From NCBI RefSeq assembly GCF_001399755.1, contig NZ_LJCP01000014.1:186001-250000 (forward strand): DNA of 64,000 bases, read 5' to 3'. Within the stretch, counting starts at the first letter, position 1; each line of letters opens with the position of its first letter. Position numbers and translations under genes: made by a program. This document shows, in pieces, positions 51,943 through 63,622 of the stretch. Source of the DNA: Thiohalorhabdus denitrificans. Lineage in GTDB: Bacteria; Pseudomonadota; Gammaproteobacteria; Thiohalorhabdales; Thiohalorhabdaceae. Under the pieces are notes generated by a model. It was not told the DNA's origin. It saw only the letters and a list, made by a program, of their open reading frames with translations, and ran no database searches.

Positions 51943-53571
51943 TCAGAACCGATACTTGTTCGTGATCGGGTAGCGCCGGTCGGTTCCGAGGCCCCGCGGG
52001 CTGATGCGCACCCCGGGCGGCGCCTGGCGCCGCTTGTACTCGTTGTTCTCCACCCGGTTCAGCACCTGGCGCACCAGGGTCTCGTCGTAGCCGCGCGCGG
52101 CGATGGTCGCCGGGGAAAGGTCCTCCTCCACGTAGGCGTAGAGGATGTCGTCGAGCACCTCGTAGGGCGGCAGGGTGTCGGAATCCTTCTGGTCGGGGGC
52201 CAGCTCGGCGGAGGGCGGGCGCTCGATGATGCGCCAGGGAATCACCTCGCCGTCCCGGTTGATGTGCCGGGCAATCCGGTAGACCAGGGTCTTGGGCACA
52301 TCCTTGAGGGCCGAGAAACCGCCCACCATGTCCCCGTAGAGGGTGGCGTAGCCCATGGACATCTCGCTCTTGTTGCCCGTGGCGAGCACCATGAGCCCCT
52401 TCTCGTTGGAGATGGCCATGAGCAGGATGCCCCGGGAGCGTGCCTGGATGTTCTCGGCAGTGACCCCGTGGGGCTCGGAGGCGAACTCCTGCCGCAGGGT
52501 TTCGAAAAAGGACTGATGGATGCCGTCGATGGGCAGCTCGTGCAGGGGGATGCCCAGGTTGGCGGCGAGCTTGCGGGAATCCTGTCCGGACATGTCCGCG
52601 GTGTAGCGCGAGGGCATGAACACCGCCTCCACCCGCTCGGGGCCCAGGGCCTCCACCGCCAGGGACAGGGTGAGGGCGGAGTCGATGCCCCCGGACAGGC
52701 CCACCACCACCCCGGGGAAGCCGTTCTTGTCCACATAGTCCCGGATGCCCGTGGTCAGGGCCCCGTGGACCCCCTCCTCCAGCCCCTCCGAGGGGAGCAC
52801 CGCCCGGGCGGCGGGCTGCAGGGCGTGGTCCGTGCGGTTCCACTCGGTGATCCGCAGCCCGGGCTCGAAGGTCGGGGCACGGTCCACCACGTCCCCCCCG
52901 GCGTCTACCGCGAAGGAAGCGCCGTCGAACACCAGCTCGTCCTGGCCGCCCACCAGGTTCACGTAGGCGATGGGCACGCCCACCTCCCGGGCGCGGTCCC
53001 CGATCTCCCGCTCCCGGCGGTGCAGCTTGGTGTAGTCGTAGGGGGAGGCGTTGAGGTTCACCAGGATGCGGGCCCCGGCCCCGACGGCCTCGGACATGGG
53101 GCCGTCCTTCGCCCAGGCGTCCTCGCAGATGGTGACCCCCACCGGCACCCCGGCCACCTCCACCACGCAGGGCGCGGTGCCGGTGTGGAAGTAGCGCTTC
53201 TCGTCGAAGACCCCGTAGTTGGGCAGCAGGCGCTTGCGGTAGCGGGCCACCACCGCTCCGTTCCGGACCCAGCTGGCGCTGTTGAACAGCCCCTCGTCCG
53301 CCGGCTCGGGATGGCCCACCACCAGGTCCACGTCCTGCACCTGGCCCAGCAGGCGGTCCAGGGCCGCCGCGCAATCCGCCACGAACTGCTGGCGCAGCAG
53401 CAGGTCCTGGGGCGGGTAGCCGGTTACGGCGAGCTCGGGGGTCACCACCACGTCCGCCCCCGCCTCCCGGGCCCCCTCCACGGCGCCCAAGATGCGGTTC
53501 ACGTTCCCCTCCAGATCGCCCACCACGGGGTCGATCTGGGCCAGGGCGATGCGCAGGGGACGGTCGGTCAC
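51943..53571 (-). CDS. nadE: Glutamine-dependent NAD(+) synthetase
   Basis: This 542-residue enzyme amidates nicotinate adenine dinucleotide to NAD. The N-terminal carbon-nitrogen hydrolase domain (1-250) supplies ammonia from glutamine: Glu in TPELAVTGYPP, Lys in RYRKRLLPNYG and Cys in TICEDAW. The C-terminal synthetase has the PP-loop VVGLSGGIDSALTLSLA and ATGNKSEMSMGYATLYGD. GTG 53571 is chosen, as it gives TDRPLRIALAQIDPVVGDL and has GGAG upstream; the ORF further upstream enters a REP. Confidence 0.95.
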   Translation of the reverse strand: MTDRPLRIALAQIDPVVGDLEGNVNRILGAVEGAREAGADVVVTPELAVTGYPPQDLLLRQQFVADCAAALDRLLGQVQDVDLVVGHPEPADEGLFNSASWVRNGAVVARYRKRLLPNYGVFDEKRYFHTGTAPCVVEVAGVPVGVTICEDAWAKDGPMSEAVGAGARILVNLNASPYDYTKLHRREREIGDRAREVGVPIAYVNLVGGQDELVFDGASFAVDAGGDVVDRAPTFEPGLRITEWNRTDHALQPAARAVLPSEGLEEGVHGALTTGIRDYVDKNGFPGVVVGLSGGIDSALTLSLAVEALGPERVEAVFMPSRYTADMSGQDSRKLAANLGIPLHELPIDGIHQSFFETLRQEFASEPHGVTAENIQARSRGILLMAISNEKGLMVLATGNKSEMSMGYATLYGDMVGGFSALKDVPKTLVYRIARHINRDGEVIPWRIIERPPSAELAPDQKDSDTLPPYEVLDDILYAYVEEDLSPATIAARGYDETLVRQVLNRVENNEYKRRQAPPGVRISPRGLGTDRRYPITNKYRF

Positions 53572-53600
53572 AGGTGGCTCCAATCGGACGACAAAATCAA

Positions 53601-53722
53601 TTGTAGGAGCGGCGTCCTCGCCGCGACCTGGGAACATCCCCCGTAGGAGCCCGCTTTAGCGGGCGATCCGGTTCCGGCATCCAAGCCGGCTCAAGCACTC
53701 GCCCGCTGAAGCGGGCTCCAAC
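53601..53722. repeat. REP cluster between sucD and nadE
   Basis: REPs at 53601-53627 (forward, GGCG/CGCC stem), 53642-53666 (forward, CCCGC/GCGGG stem) and 53700-53722 (reverse, same stem). The latter two form a doublet around 33 bp. These fill the 165 bp between the sucD stop and the nadE start. Confidence 0.85.
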
Positions 53723-53736
53723 GGGTCCCAGCCGGC

Positions 53737-54611
53737 CTAGGCCGTGCCCTCCAGGGCCTCCTTGGCCCGCTGGCCGATCTCCGCCGGGGAGCGGGCAACG
53801 GTGATGCCGGCGGCCTCCATGGCGGCGAACTTCTCCTCGGCCGTGCCCTTGCCGCCGGAGATCACCGCCCCGGCGTGGCCCATGCGCCGGCCCGGCGGGG
53901 CGGTCATGCCGGCGATATAGCCCACCACCGGCTTGGTCATGCGATCGCGCACGAACTCGGCGGCCTCCTCCTCGGCGGTGCCGCCGATCTCGCCCACCAT
54001 GATCACTGCCTCGGTCTGCGGGTCGGCCTCGAACTGGGCCAGCATGTCCACGAAGTCGGAGCCGCTGATGGGATCGCCGCCGATGCCCACGCAGGTGGAC
54101 TGGCCGAGGCCGAGCTGGGTGGTCTGGTAGACCGCCTCGTAGGTGAGCGTGCCGGACCGGGACACCACCCCCACGCCACCGGGGGTGTGGATGGCCGCGG
54201 GCATGATGCCCACCTTGCTCTGCCCGGGGGTAATCACGCCGGGGCAGTTGGGGCCGATCAGGCGCGTGGGGCGGTCCTTGAGGTAGGCCTTCACCCGCAT
54301 CATGTCGAGCACCGGAATGCCCTCGGTGATGGTTACCACCAGCTCGATGCCGGCGTCCGCCGCCTCCATGACGGCATCAGCGGCCATGGCGGCGGGCACG
54401 TACTGCATGGAGACGGACGCTCCCGTATCCCGCACCGCCTGCTCCACGGTGTCGAACACCGGCAGGTCGAGGTGCGTCTGCCCGCCCTTGCCGGGGGTGA
54501 CGCCGCCCACCATGCGGGTGCCGTACTCCAGGGCCTGCCGGGAGTGGAAGGTGCCCTGCTCCCCCGTGAAGCCCTGGCAGATGACCTTGCTGTCCTTGTC
54601 CACCAGGATGC

Positions 54612-54615
<4 letters not shown>
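53737..54615 (-). CDS. sucD: Succinyl-CoA synthetase alpha subunit
   Basis: This 292-residue subunit binds CoA and carries the phosphohistidine (His in [20 protein letters not shown]). The N-terminal CoA-binding motif is [20 protein letters not shown], and [14 protein letters not shown] is a family signature. With SucC it converts succinyl-CoA to succinate, making ATP or GTP. The gene overlaps sucC by 4 bp and ends a leftward TCA cluster. Malate-CoA ligase is a close relative, but context with icd and mdh favours SucD. Confidence 0.95.
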
Positions 54616-55781
<1,166 letters not shown>

Positions 55782-55799
55782 AACCGGGTCGGCCCTTTC

Positions 55800-56741
55800 C
55801 TAGGACTGTCTCGCCGCGCGGGCCTCGGCGATCAGGTTGCGCACCGCCTCCACCGAGGCGTCGAACTGCTCCCGCTCCGCCTGGGTGAGGCGGATCTCCA
55901 CAACGCGCTCCACGCCGCCGGCGCCGATAATCGCGGGCACGCCGATGTAGAGGTCGGACACGCCGTACTCCCCCTGGAGGTGGGCGGCCACCGGCCGGAT
56001 GCGGCCCTGGTCGCGGACGATGGACTCCACCATCTCGGTGATGCTCGCGCCCGGCGCGTAGTAGGCGGAGCCGGTCTTGAGCAGCTCCACCACCTCGCCG
56101 CCGCCGTGGCGGGTGCGCTCGACGATGGCGTCCAGCCGGTCGGCGGGCAGCAGCTCGGTGATGGGGATGCCGCCCACCGTGGAGCTGCCGCGCACCGGCA
56201 CCATGCGGTCGCCGTGCCCGCCCAGCACCATGGCGGTGACGTCCTTGCCGGAGACCCCCAGTTCCTCGGCGATGAAGCGGCGCATGCGGGCCGAGTCCAG
56301 CACCCCGGCCATGCCCATTACGCGGTGGGCGGGGAAGCCCGTGACCTCCTTCACCGTGCACACCATGGCGTCTAGGGGGTTGGTGACCACGATGACGTAG
56401 GCCTCGGGGGCGTGCCGGGCCACCTCACGGGCGATGCCGGCCACGATCTCCACGTTATTGCGCAGGAGCTCGGCGCGGTCCATGCCGGGCTTGCGCGCCA
56501 GGCCGGCGGTGATCACCACCACTTCCGAACCAGCGATCTCGGCGTAGTCGTCGGTGCCGGTGACGGCCACGTCGAAGCCGTCCACCGGCCCCGCCTCGGC
56601 GATGTCCAGGGCCTTGCCCTGGGCCATGCCGGCGTCGATGTCCAGGAGCACCAGGTTGCCCAGCTCCTTCTTGGCGATCAGGTGGGCGGCGGTGGAGCCC
56701 ACCTGCCCGGCGCCGATCATGGCGATCTTGGGGAGATGCAT
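55800..56741 (-). CDS. mdh: Malate dehydrogenase (LDH-like type)
   Basis: This 313-residue NAD-dependent enzyme has Rossmann motif KIAMIGAGQVGSTAAHLI, the substrate loop ITAGLARKPGMDR (Arg at the malate-specificity position), NPLDAMVCTVKEVTG and the catalytic His in VLGGHGDRMVPVRG. It belongs to the lactate-dehydrogenase-like malate dehydrogenases rather than the E. coli type. It precedes sucC on the same strand within the TCA cluster. Confidence 0.94.
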   Translation of the reverse strand: MHLPKIAMIGAGQVGSTAAHLIAKKELGNLVLLDIDAGMAQGKALDIAEAGPVDGFDVAVTGTDDYAEIAGSEVVVITAGLARKPGMDRAELLRNNVEIVAGIAREVARHAPEAYVIVVTNPLDAMVCTVKEVTGFPAHRVMGMAGVLDSARMRRFIAEELGVSGKDVTAMVLGGHGDRMVPVRGSSTVGGIPITELLPADRLDAIVERTRHGGGEVVELLKTGSAYYAPGASITEMVESIVRDQGRIRPVAAHLQGEYGVSDLYIGVPAIIGAGGVERVVEIRLTQAEREQFDASVEAVRNLIAEARAARQS

Positions 56742-56753
56742 CGGCTTGCTCCA

Positions 56754-57404
56754 TTAGCGCGCCGCCCCGACGAGCCGGCGGGCGGAACGGCGGAGCCGCA
56801 GGGCGGCGTATAGCAGGGACAGACCCACCAGGCCGAGCTTGACCGCGGCGTAGGCCAGGACCACGCCGGCCCCCAGCCATACCGGGTAATCGAACACCCG
56901 ATCGTAGGCCCTCATCCATTCGAGCCGCACCAGGAGGCGATCGATCCCGTGGAAGAACCCGAACACCGCTCCCAGCACCGCCTCCACGGGCCCCTCCCCC
57001 AGCAGGGCGGCGCCCCCGTCGTAGAGGGTGGGAAAGCGCAGGGACCGCACGGCCACCGCCCAGACCAGGACGGCCGCCACCACCAGGTCCGCGACGGTTC
57101 CGAAGCGCCAGGCCAGACCCAGCCGGCGGACCAAGGCAAGGGGGCGGTCCATCCAGCCATGGTGCCCGGAACCGGGGTCGTGCCATAGGGCCCAGGCGCG
57201 ACGCCCGCCGCGGTAGGCCGCCACCAGGGTCAGGCGCTGTCCCTCCCGGGGGACGGCATCGGGAGCCCGGACCGGCAGGTGGCGGGAGCCGGTGTCCAGC
57301 AGGAAGCCCCCCTCCGGGGCGCCCTCACCGGCGCGCACCCAGCCCACCACGCGCCGCAGGCGCAGGCGCCGGCCGAGCACCCGGGTGCCCAGATCCTCCG
57401 CCAC
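56754..57404 (-). CDS. Predicted membrane protein within the TCA cluster
   Basis: This 216-residue protein is not recognised. Residues 1-85 look like a small beta-rich domain (DTGSRHLPVRAPDAVPREGQ). Hydrophobic segments follow near 100-118 (VADLVVAAVLVWAVAV), a weaker one near 135-150, and 175-203. The start is GTG 57404, only 18 bp after the icd stop and without a clear ribosome-binding site, so the start is uncertain. Its place between icd and mdh implies cotranscription, though no metabolic role is visible. Confidence 0.65.
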   Translation of the reverse strand: MAEDLGTRVLGRRLRLRRVVGWVRAGEGAPEGGFLLDTGSRHLPVRAPDAVPREGQRLTLVAAYRGGRRAWALWHDPGSGHHGWMDRPLALVRRLGLAWRFGTVADLVVAAVLVWAVAVRSLRFPTLYDGGAALLGEGPVEAVLGAVFGFFHGIDRLLVRLEWMRAYDRVFDYPVWLGAGVVLAYAAVKLGLVGLSLLYAALRLRRSARRLVGAAR

Positions 57405-57422
57405 GCGCGGCCCGGAACGCCG

Positions 57423-58718
<1,296 letters not shown>

Positions 58719-58907
58719 CGAGCCTCGCACCCCGTCTGCTTTCACCATGACCCGCCGCCCCGGCGTGGGCTACACCGGGGCGGCGGCTGTATTCGCGCGG
58801 CAATCAGGGGGAAAAGGCTAACTCGAACTGGCGACGGGCGCAATTTGCGCCGGGCTCGCCGGGGCCGGCGCGGTGTAGAATAATCGGTTTTCGCCAAAGG
58901 AGACGCC

Positions 58908-59462
58908 ATGGCTTCCCTGCCCGAACGCGATGAGCAGATCGTCCACGCCCACGCGGGCCTGATCCACCGCGTTGTCCTGGCCAGCCACGACCGCGGCCAG
59001 GTGCCGGATCTGGAAGAGGTGCTGGACCAGGCCGAGAACAACGGCTGGGTCCAGCTCGTGGTGGCCGTCCGTCGCATCCTCGCCGGCGCCCGCGGCGAGG
59101 ACCTCATGCACGGCCTCGATGACGAGGACCGGGTGGTGGTGGACGCCATCCTGCGGGGCATCCAGGACCCCTCCACCCTGCCCGACCCGCAGGCGGGCGC
59201 GGATCCCGCCATGGCCGCGAGCGGCCTGGCTTCCATCATCCACGCCGCGGGCACGGGCCAGAGCGAGGCTTTGCAGTGGGCGGCGCAGATGGCCGAGCAG
59301 ATGTACCAGGCCGGCGGCGACATGACCCGCCTCTCCGCCATCATCCGCCCCATGATCAACGGCGAACGGGACCGCGGCCGGCTCACCCGCGGCATGGGGG
59401 AGCAGGGCCGCCAGCTGGTGGACGGCATCCTGGAGGAGCTGGCCAAGCTCGAAGAGCAGTAG
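58908..59462 (+). CDS. Conserved-looking hypothetical protein
   Basis: This 184-residue soluble protein is of no recognised family. It is helical throughout, with QVPDLEEVLDQAENNGWVQL and a repeated pattern of Ala/Gly-rich helices (ASGLASIIHAAGTGQSEALQ). There is no signal sequence or membrane span. AAAGGAG lies 6 bp before ATG 58908, so translation should be efficient. It diverges from icd with 189 bp between and converges on the carboxypeptidase gene. A short REP-like GGAGCGGCC remnant follows its stop. Confidence 0.75.
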   Translation: MASLPERDEQIVHAHAGLIHRVVLASHDRGQVPDLEEVLDQAENNGWVQLVVAVRRILAGARGEDLMHGLDDEDRVVVDAILRGIQDPSTLPDPQAGADPAMAASGLASIIHAAGTGQSEALQWAAQMAEQMYQAGGDMTRLSAIIRPMINGERDRGRLTRGMGEQGRQLVDGILEELAKLEEQ

Positions 59463-59518
59463 GAGCGGCCGAGGCCCCATTGCCCGGTAGGAGCGACGGC
59501 CTCCTCCGCCCCGAGTGC

Positions 59519-61018
59519 CTACAACGCTTCCCGCAGGTACCGGCCCTCCAGATGTGTTCGGAAGGCCTCGACACCCAGCGGCTTGCCCGTAGCCTCCCGG
59601 AGCAGCCCCTCGAACTCCGGGAGGCTTCCCCGGAGCCAGACCCGCTGCTCCAGCCAATTCCGCAACGGCCCCGGCTCACCCTCGGCCAACTGCTCATCCA
59701 GTCCGGGCAGGTCAGTCCGCAAGGCTTCCATGAGCTGCGCCGCAATCAAGGCGCCTAGGGTATAGCAGGGGAAATAGCCGAATAGCCCCGCCGCCCAGTG
59801 CGGATCCTGCATTACACCGTTGCGGTGATCGCCCTGGGGACGCACCCCGAGTCGCTCCTGCATGCCGGCCTCCCAGGCCTCGGGCAGATCGGACACCGCC
59901 AGCTCCCTGCCGATGAGGGCCTGTTCCAGCTCGTGGCGCAGGCGGATATGGAGGGGGTAGGTGCCCTCGTCGGCATCGACCCGGATCAGACCTGGCTCCA
60001 CGCGGGTCAGGCGCCGGTACAGGGCCGGCCCCGCCCATGCCGGGCGCTCTTCCGCCCCGGGAAAGGCCTCGTCGAGCCAGCCAGCCACGAGGCCGAGGAA
60101 GCCAGGGTGCAGACCCACCTGCTTCTCCATGAACAGGCTCTGGCCCTCGTGGACCGCCATGCCCCGCGCCCGGCCCGCCGGCTGCCGGCGCCACGCCGCG
60201 GGCAGGTGCTGCTCGTAGAGGGCGTGACCGGCCTCGTGGACCGCCGCCAGCAGGCCGGGAGCAAAATCCCGCTCCTCGTAGCGGGTAGTGATGCGCACAT
60301 CGCCCGGCGCGCCGCCCGTGAAAGGATGGGCCGCCGTATCCAGCCGGCCATGCTGGAAATCGTAGCCGAGCAGCTCGGCGGCCTTACGGGCCAGCCGCTC
60401 CTGGGCGGCCTGCGGGAAGGGGCCGCCGGCTGCCGGCGCCTCTTCCCCGCCCCCGGCCGTCCGCGCCCGCGCCACCAAATCCGGCAGGAAGCTGTCCACC
60501 TCCCTCAGAAGCGCCTCCGCCCGTTCGGCGGTCAGGCCCGGCTGGAAGCCGGCTAGCAGGGCGCCGTAGGGGGTGCTTTCCTCTGCTTCAGCCAGGGCGG
60601 CGGCCTGCTCCTGCACCCGGGCCACCACCTCCTCCAGGTACGGCCGGAAGGCGGCCCAGTCGCCCGCCGGACGACAGGCCTCCCAGGCCGATTCACTCCG
60701 GGCGGCAGCATCCGCCAGGGCGCCGGTCTGCTCCTCCGATACCGCCGCCGCCCTGCGGTGGAGCCGCTTCATCTCCCGAAGGTTGGCCGCCTGATCCGGC
60801 TCCAGGGAGGCGGGCTCCACGGCGGCCAGCCACGCGGCTACGCGCGGGTCGGCGAGCCGCGCCCGCCGCCACCGGGCCACTGCCGCCTGGGCCCGGGCGC
60901 GCTCCTCCGCCGCGCCGGCCGGCATTACCACCCGCCGGTCCCAGTCGAGGACGCCGTGAATATGATCCAGTGCGGCCAGTTCCTCGAAATGTCCTGCAAG
61001 GCCCAAGTAGGCGTCCAC
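59519..61018 (-). CDS. Carboxypeptidase Taq-type, peptidase family M32
   Basis: This 499-residue zinc carboxypeptidase has the HEXXH site in LLAAVHEAGHALYEQHLP and supporting motifs DIHGVLDW-like DHIHGVLDWDRRVVMP near the N-terminus, GVMQDPHWAAGLFGYFPCYT and RGMAVHEGQSLFMEKQV. It trims C-terminal residues from peptides in the cytosol. The open frame extends far upstream, but GTG 61018, with AGGGGA upstream and 11 bp after the preceding stop, gives the usual length of about 500. Confidence 0.92.
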   Translation of the reverse strand: MDAYLGLAGHFEELAALDHIHGVLDWDRRVVMPAGAAEERARAQAAVARWRRARLADPRVAAWLAAVEPASLEPDQAANLREMKRLHRRAAAVSEEQTGALADAAARSESAWEACRPAGDWAAFRPYLEEVVARVQEQAAALAEAEESTPYGALLAGFQPGLTAERAEALLREVDSFLPDLVARARTAGGGEEAPAAGGPFPQAAQERLARKAAELLGYDFQHGRLDTAAHPFTGGAPGDVRITTRYEERDFAPGLLAAVHEAGHALYEQHLPAAWRRQPAGRARGMAVHEGQSLFMEKQVGLHPGFLGLVAGWLDEAFPGAEERPAWAGPALYRRLTRVEPGLIRVDADEGTYPLHIRLRHELEQALIGRELAVSDLPEAWEAGMQERLGVRPQGDHRNGVMQDPHWAAGLFGYFPCYTLGALIAAQLMEALRTDLPGLDEQLAEGEPGPLRNWLEQRVWLRGSLPEFEGLLREATGKPLGVEAFRTHLEGRYLREAL

Positions 61019-61029
61019 GACCGTATCCC

Positions 61030-61704
61030 CTACTGCAAGGGTGTGTCGGAATCGTCCTCCCCACCCCGCGCGCGGTCCATCTCCAGCAGGGTGAGCAGCA
61101 GCTGCGCCCGCTGGTTGAGGGTCTCCGCCAGGAGCAGCCCCTGCTTCTCCCGGGCGCCCATGGGCAGCATCACCGCCAGGGTGTTGACCAGGGCCTCGGC
61201 CCCCGCGTCCTCCAGGGTCTCCCAGTCCACCTCCAGGGATTTCCGCTCCAGGTAGGTCTCCAGGGCGCCGAACAGGCGCCGCCGGTCCAGATCCGGCTCC
61301 GGCGCGGCCTCCAGGTCCCCGGCATAGTGGGCCCAGTCGGGGTGTACCTGCCGGAAAGGCGTGCCCACCTCCGCCTCCTCCGACACGGCGAAGCGGCACA
61401 CCCCGGCCAGGGTGATGAGGTAGCGCCCGTCCTCGGTCTCGTTGAAGGCGGTGAGGCGACCCAGGCAGCCCACCCGCGACAGGTCGGGATTGGTGGCTTC
61501 TTCCTCCGCCCCGGTGACGGCGGGCTGGATCATGCCGATCACCCGGTCCCCGGCGAGGGCGGCGTCCACCATGGCCAGGTAGCGGGGCTCGAAGACGTTG
61601 AGGGGGAGCCGCACGCCGGGCAGCAGGATCACGCCGGTCAGGGGAAAGACCGGGACCACCTCCGGCAGGGCGTCGACGTTGGGGTAGGAGCCCCGAGTGC
61701 TCAT
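61030..61704 (-). CDS. LON peptidase N-terminal domain protein
   Basis: This 224-residue protein consists only of the Lon substrate-binding domain: VPVFPLTGVILLPGVRLPLN, NVFEPRYLAMVDAALAGDRV and the GCLGRLTAFNETEDGRYLIT segment. It has no ATPase or protease part. Such proteins are common, with unclear function, probably peptide or protein binding. ATG 61704 is preferred to 61710 because GAGGA is then properly spaced. It is followed 11 bp later by the M32 peptidase gene, so a role linked to peptide turnover is plausible. Confidence 0.9.
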   Translation of the reverse strand: MSTRGSYPNVDALPEVVPVFPLTGVILLPGVRLPLNVFEPRYLAMVDAALAGDRVIGMIQPAVTGAEEEATNPDLSRVGCLGRLTAFNETEDGRYLITLAGVCRFAVSEEAEVGTPFRQVHPDWAHYAGDLEAAPEPDLDRRRLFGALETYLERKSLEVDWETLEDAGAEALVNTLAVMLPMGAREKQGLLLAETLNQRAQLLLTLLEMDRARGGEDDSDTPLQ

Positions 61705-61782
61705 GGTCATCCTCGCTGGGGGGAGGCGGGCCCGGAACGGTCCGTTCCCGCCCCCGGTCCGGGATCCGGGCAGGCCGGGCGG

Positions 61783-62079
61783 CTAGCCACGCTCGCCCAG
61801 CAGGGCGGCGGCGATCTCCTCCCATTCCCGGTCCAGGGATTCGCCGGCCATGGTCCGGGCCGCCCGGCTGTACCAGTACTGGGCGTTACCCAGGTCGCCC
61901 TCCTTGCGGTGCAGGTAGGCGTGGACCCAGGCCCCGTCGCGGTTGGGTTCGGCCTGGGCCAGCCGATGGGCGCCCTCCCAATCCCCCTGGGCCTCCCACC
62001 AGAGGGCCTGCAAGGGACGCCCCACCTCTTCCGGGGGGCCATCGTCCGCCAGGGTGGCCTTGAAGCCTTCGAGATCCAT
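61783..62079 (-). CDS. Small hypothetical protein, TPR-like
   Basis: This 98-residue protein contains LQALWWEAQGDWEGAHRLAQ and AWVHAYLHRKEGDLGNAQYW, paired helices like a short tetratricopeptide unit. Similar small proteins are, to my recollection, widespread but uncharacterised. AGGGAGGAAG lies directly before ATG 62079; the ORF extension upstream is not supported. It precedes the LON-domain gene by 78 bp and diverges from the small membrane peptide at 62256. Confidence 0.75.
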   Translation of the reverse strand: MDLEGFKATLADDGPPEEVGRPLQALWWEAQGDWEGAHRLAQAEPNRDGAWVHAYLHRKEGDLGNAQYWYSRAARTMAGESLDREWEEIAAALLGERG

Positions 62080-62255
62080 GCTTCCTCCCTGCGAATTCCT
62101 TATCCTGAACAGTGCACCTTGAGCACCCGCGGTCCCTATCCGCTCGGGGAACTGCTTTTGTTGCATTAAATCTGAATCTTTAGAGGGAGAACCACACCCG
62201 CACCCCGGGCCCAGGCGGCCCGGAGCCCCGCCACCGCACCGGGGAGGAGCCAGCC

Positions 62256-62363
62256 ATGATGCATTTCGAGGACCGCCAAATGGTCAAGAACCTGGCCGCC
62301 GTCCTGGGCGGCCTCATCGGAATCGCCATCGCCCTGATCATCATCGCCAACCTCATCGGCTGA
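62256..62363 (+). CDS. 35-residue single-span membrane peptide
   Basis: This short frame starts with two consecutive Met codons and encodes MMHFEDRQMVKNLAAVLGGL followed by a hydrophobic helix rich in Ile, Leu, Ala and Gly to the end. The ribosome-binding site GGGGAGGAG lies 6 bp upstream and is among the best in the window, which argues for real translation. The arrangement is a short charged N-terminus and a membrane span of about 20 residues, as in small regulatory membrane proteins. No family is recognised. Confidence 0.6.
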   Translation: MMHFEDRQMVKNLAAVLGGLIGIAIALIIIANLIG

Positions 62364-62399
62364 CGCCCCTTCCGGGCACCGGTTCCGGGCACCGGGCCG

Positions 62400-62753
62400 C
62401 TAGAGAATCGACCGGACGCTTTCGGGCGGGCGGCCGATGGCCGCGCGCTCCCCGTGGACCACGATGGGCCGCTCGATGAGCTTGGGGTTCTCGGTGAGGA
62501 TCCGGAGCCATTCCTCGCGGGAGCGGTCGTCCTGCTTGGACAGCCCGAGCTCCTTGAAGAGCTTCTCCTGGGTGCGGGTGATCTCCAGGGGCTCCTTCCC
62601 CAGCATGGCGCAGATCCGGTCCAGCTCCTCCGCCGGGGGCGGGGTCTTCTGGTAGTCGACCACCACCGGCTCCACGCCCTCCTCCCCGAGCAGCTCCAGG
62701 GTCTGGCGGCTCTTGGTGCAGCGGGAGTTGTGGTAGATGGTTATGTCCGTCAT
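62400..62753 (-). CDS. ArsC/Spx-family arsenate reductase-like protein
   Basis: This 117-residue thioredoxin-fold protein has the active-site Cys12 in YHNSRCTKSRQTLELL and the Arg-containing ENPKLIERPIVVHG loop typical of glutaredoxin-dependent ArsC (YfgD-like) proteins. It may reduce arsenate using glutathione. Its lack of ars-operon neighbours leaves a housekeeping oxidoreductase role open. It stands downstream of the phosphoglycerate mutase gene by 74 bp on the same strand. Confidence 0.9.
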   Translation of the reverse strand: MTDITIYHNSRCTKSRQTLELLGEEGVEPVVVDYQKTPPPAEELDRICAMLGKEPLEITRTQEKLFKELGLSKQDDRSREEWLRILTENPKLIERPIVVHGERAAIGRPPESVRSIL

Positions 62754-62827
62754 GTCACCTCCCTGGCCAATCTCCGGTGTCCGGAACTATAGCATCCCGG
62801 ACCGGACCGCCGAACGGCCCCAACCCC

Positions 62828-63538
62828 TCAAACCGCCTCCTCGCCCTCCGGACGCAGGTAGAAACGGCGCCGGATGGCCCCGTCCTCGGCAAGCTCATAG
62901 ACCCGCGGCACGGCCAGAGGGATATTAAGGTGCGGGATGTCCTCGTCGGAGATGCCCTCCAGGTACTTCACCAGCCCGCGCAGGCTGTTGCCGTGGGCGG
63001 CCACCAGCACGTCGTCGCCGGCCAGCAGGCGCGGCCGGATCCGCTCCCGCCAGCAGGGCAGCACCCGGTGGACGGTATCGGCCAGGGATTCGGAGGCGGG
63101 GATCTGCCCGACATCGAGGTGTGCGTACTTGGCCTCGAAGCGGGCATGGCGGGGATCGTCGGGCTCCAGCAAGGGGGGCCGCACGGCGTAGGAGCGCCGC
63201 CACTGGTGGAGCTGCTCGGCCCCGTAGAGCTGCTCGAAGGCCGCCTTGTTCTCCCCCTGCAGGGCCCCGTAGTGGCGCTCGTTGAGGCGCCAGTCCTTCA
63301 AATCCGGTATCCACATGCGGTCCATGTGGTCCTGGACCAGCCAGAGGGTGCGGATGGCCCGCCGCAGGTAAGAGGTAAAGGCGAGGTCGAAGGTGTAGCC
63401 GCCGCCGTGCAGCCGGCGGCCGGCTTCCCGGGATTGCTGCACCCCTTTCTCGGAGAGATCCACATCCGTCCAGCCGGTAAACCGATTCTCCAGGTTCCAC
63501 TGGCTCTCGCCGTGGCGGATCAGGGCGAGGTAGGGCAT
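62828..63538 (-). CDS. gpmA: 2,3-bisphosphoglycerate-dependent phosphoglycerate mutase
   Basis: This 236-residue glycolytic enzyme interconverts 3- and 2-phosphoglycerate. Motifs are [10 protein letters not shown] (phospho-His9), [41 protein letters not shown] and the second catalytic His in [23 protein letters not shown] 63538 with GGAG upstream is the start; an in-frame longer version to 63574 is unlikely. It is the first gene of a short leftward unit with the ArsC-like gene. Confidence 0.96.
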   Translation of the reverse strand: MPYLALIRHGESQWNLENRFTGWTDVDLSEKGVQQSREAGRRLHGGGYTFDLAFTSYLRRAIRTLWLVQDHMDRMWIPDLKDWRLNERHYGALQGENKAAFEQLYGAEQLHQWRRSYAVRPPLLEPDDPRHARFEAKYAHLDVGQIPASESLADTVHRVLPCWRERIRPRLLAGDDVLVAAHGNSLRGLVKYLEGISDEDIPHLNIPLAVPRVYELAEDGAIRRRFYLRPEGEEAV

Positions 63539-63622
63539 ATCGGCAACGCTCCATGGAGGGTGGTACTTTCCCACTCTCCCCCATTGCTCCAGGGCTTGCC
63601 AGGCCCCCTCAGTGCTAAGCGC

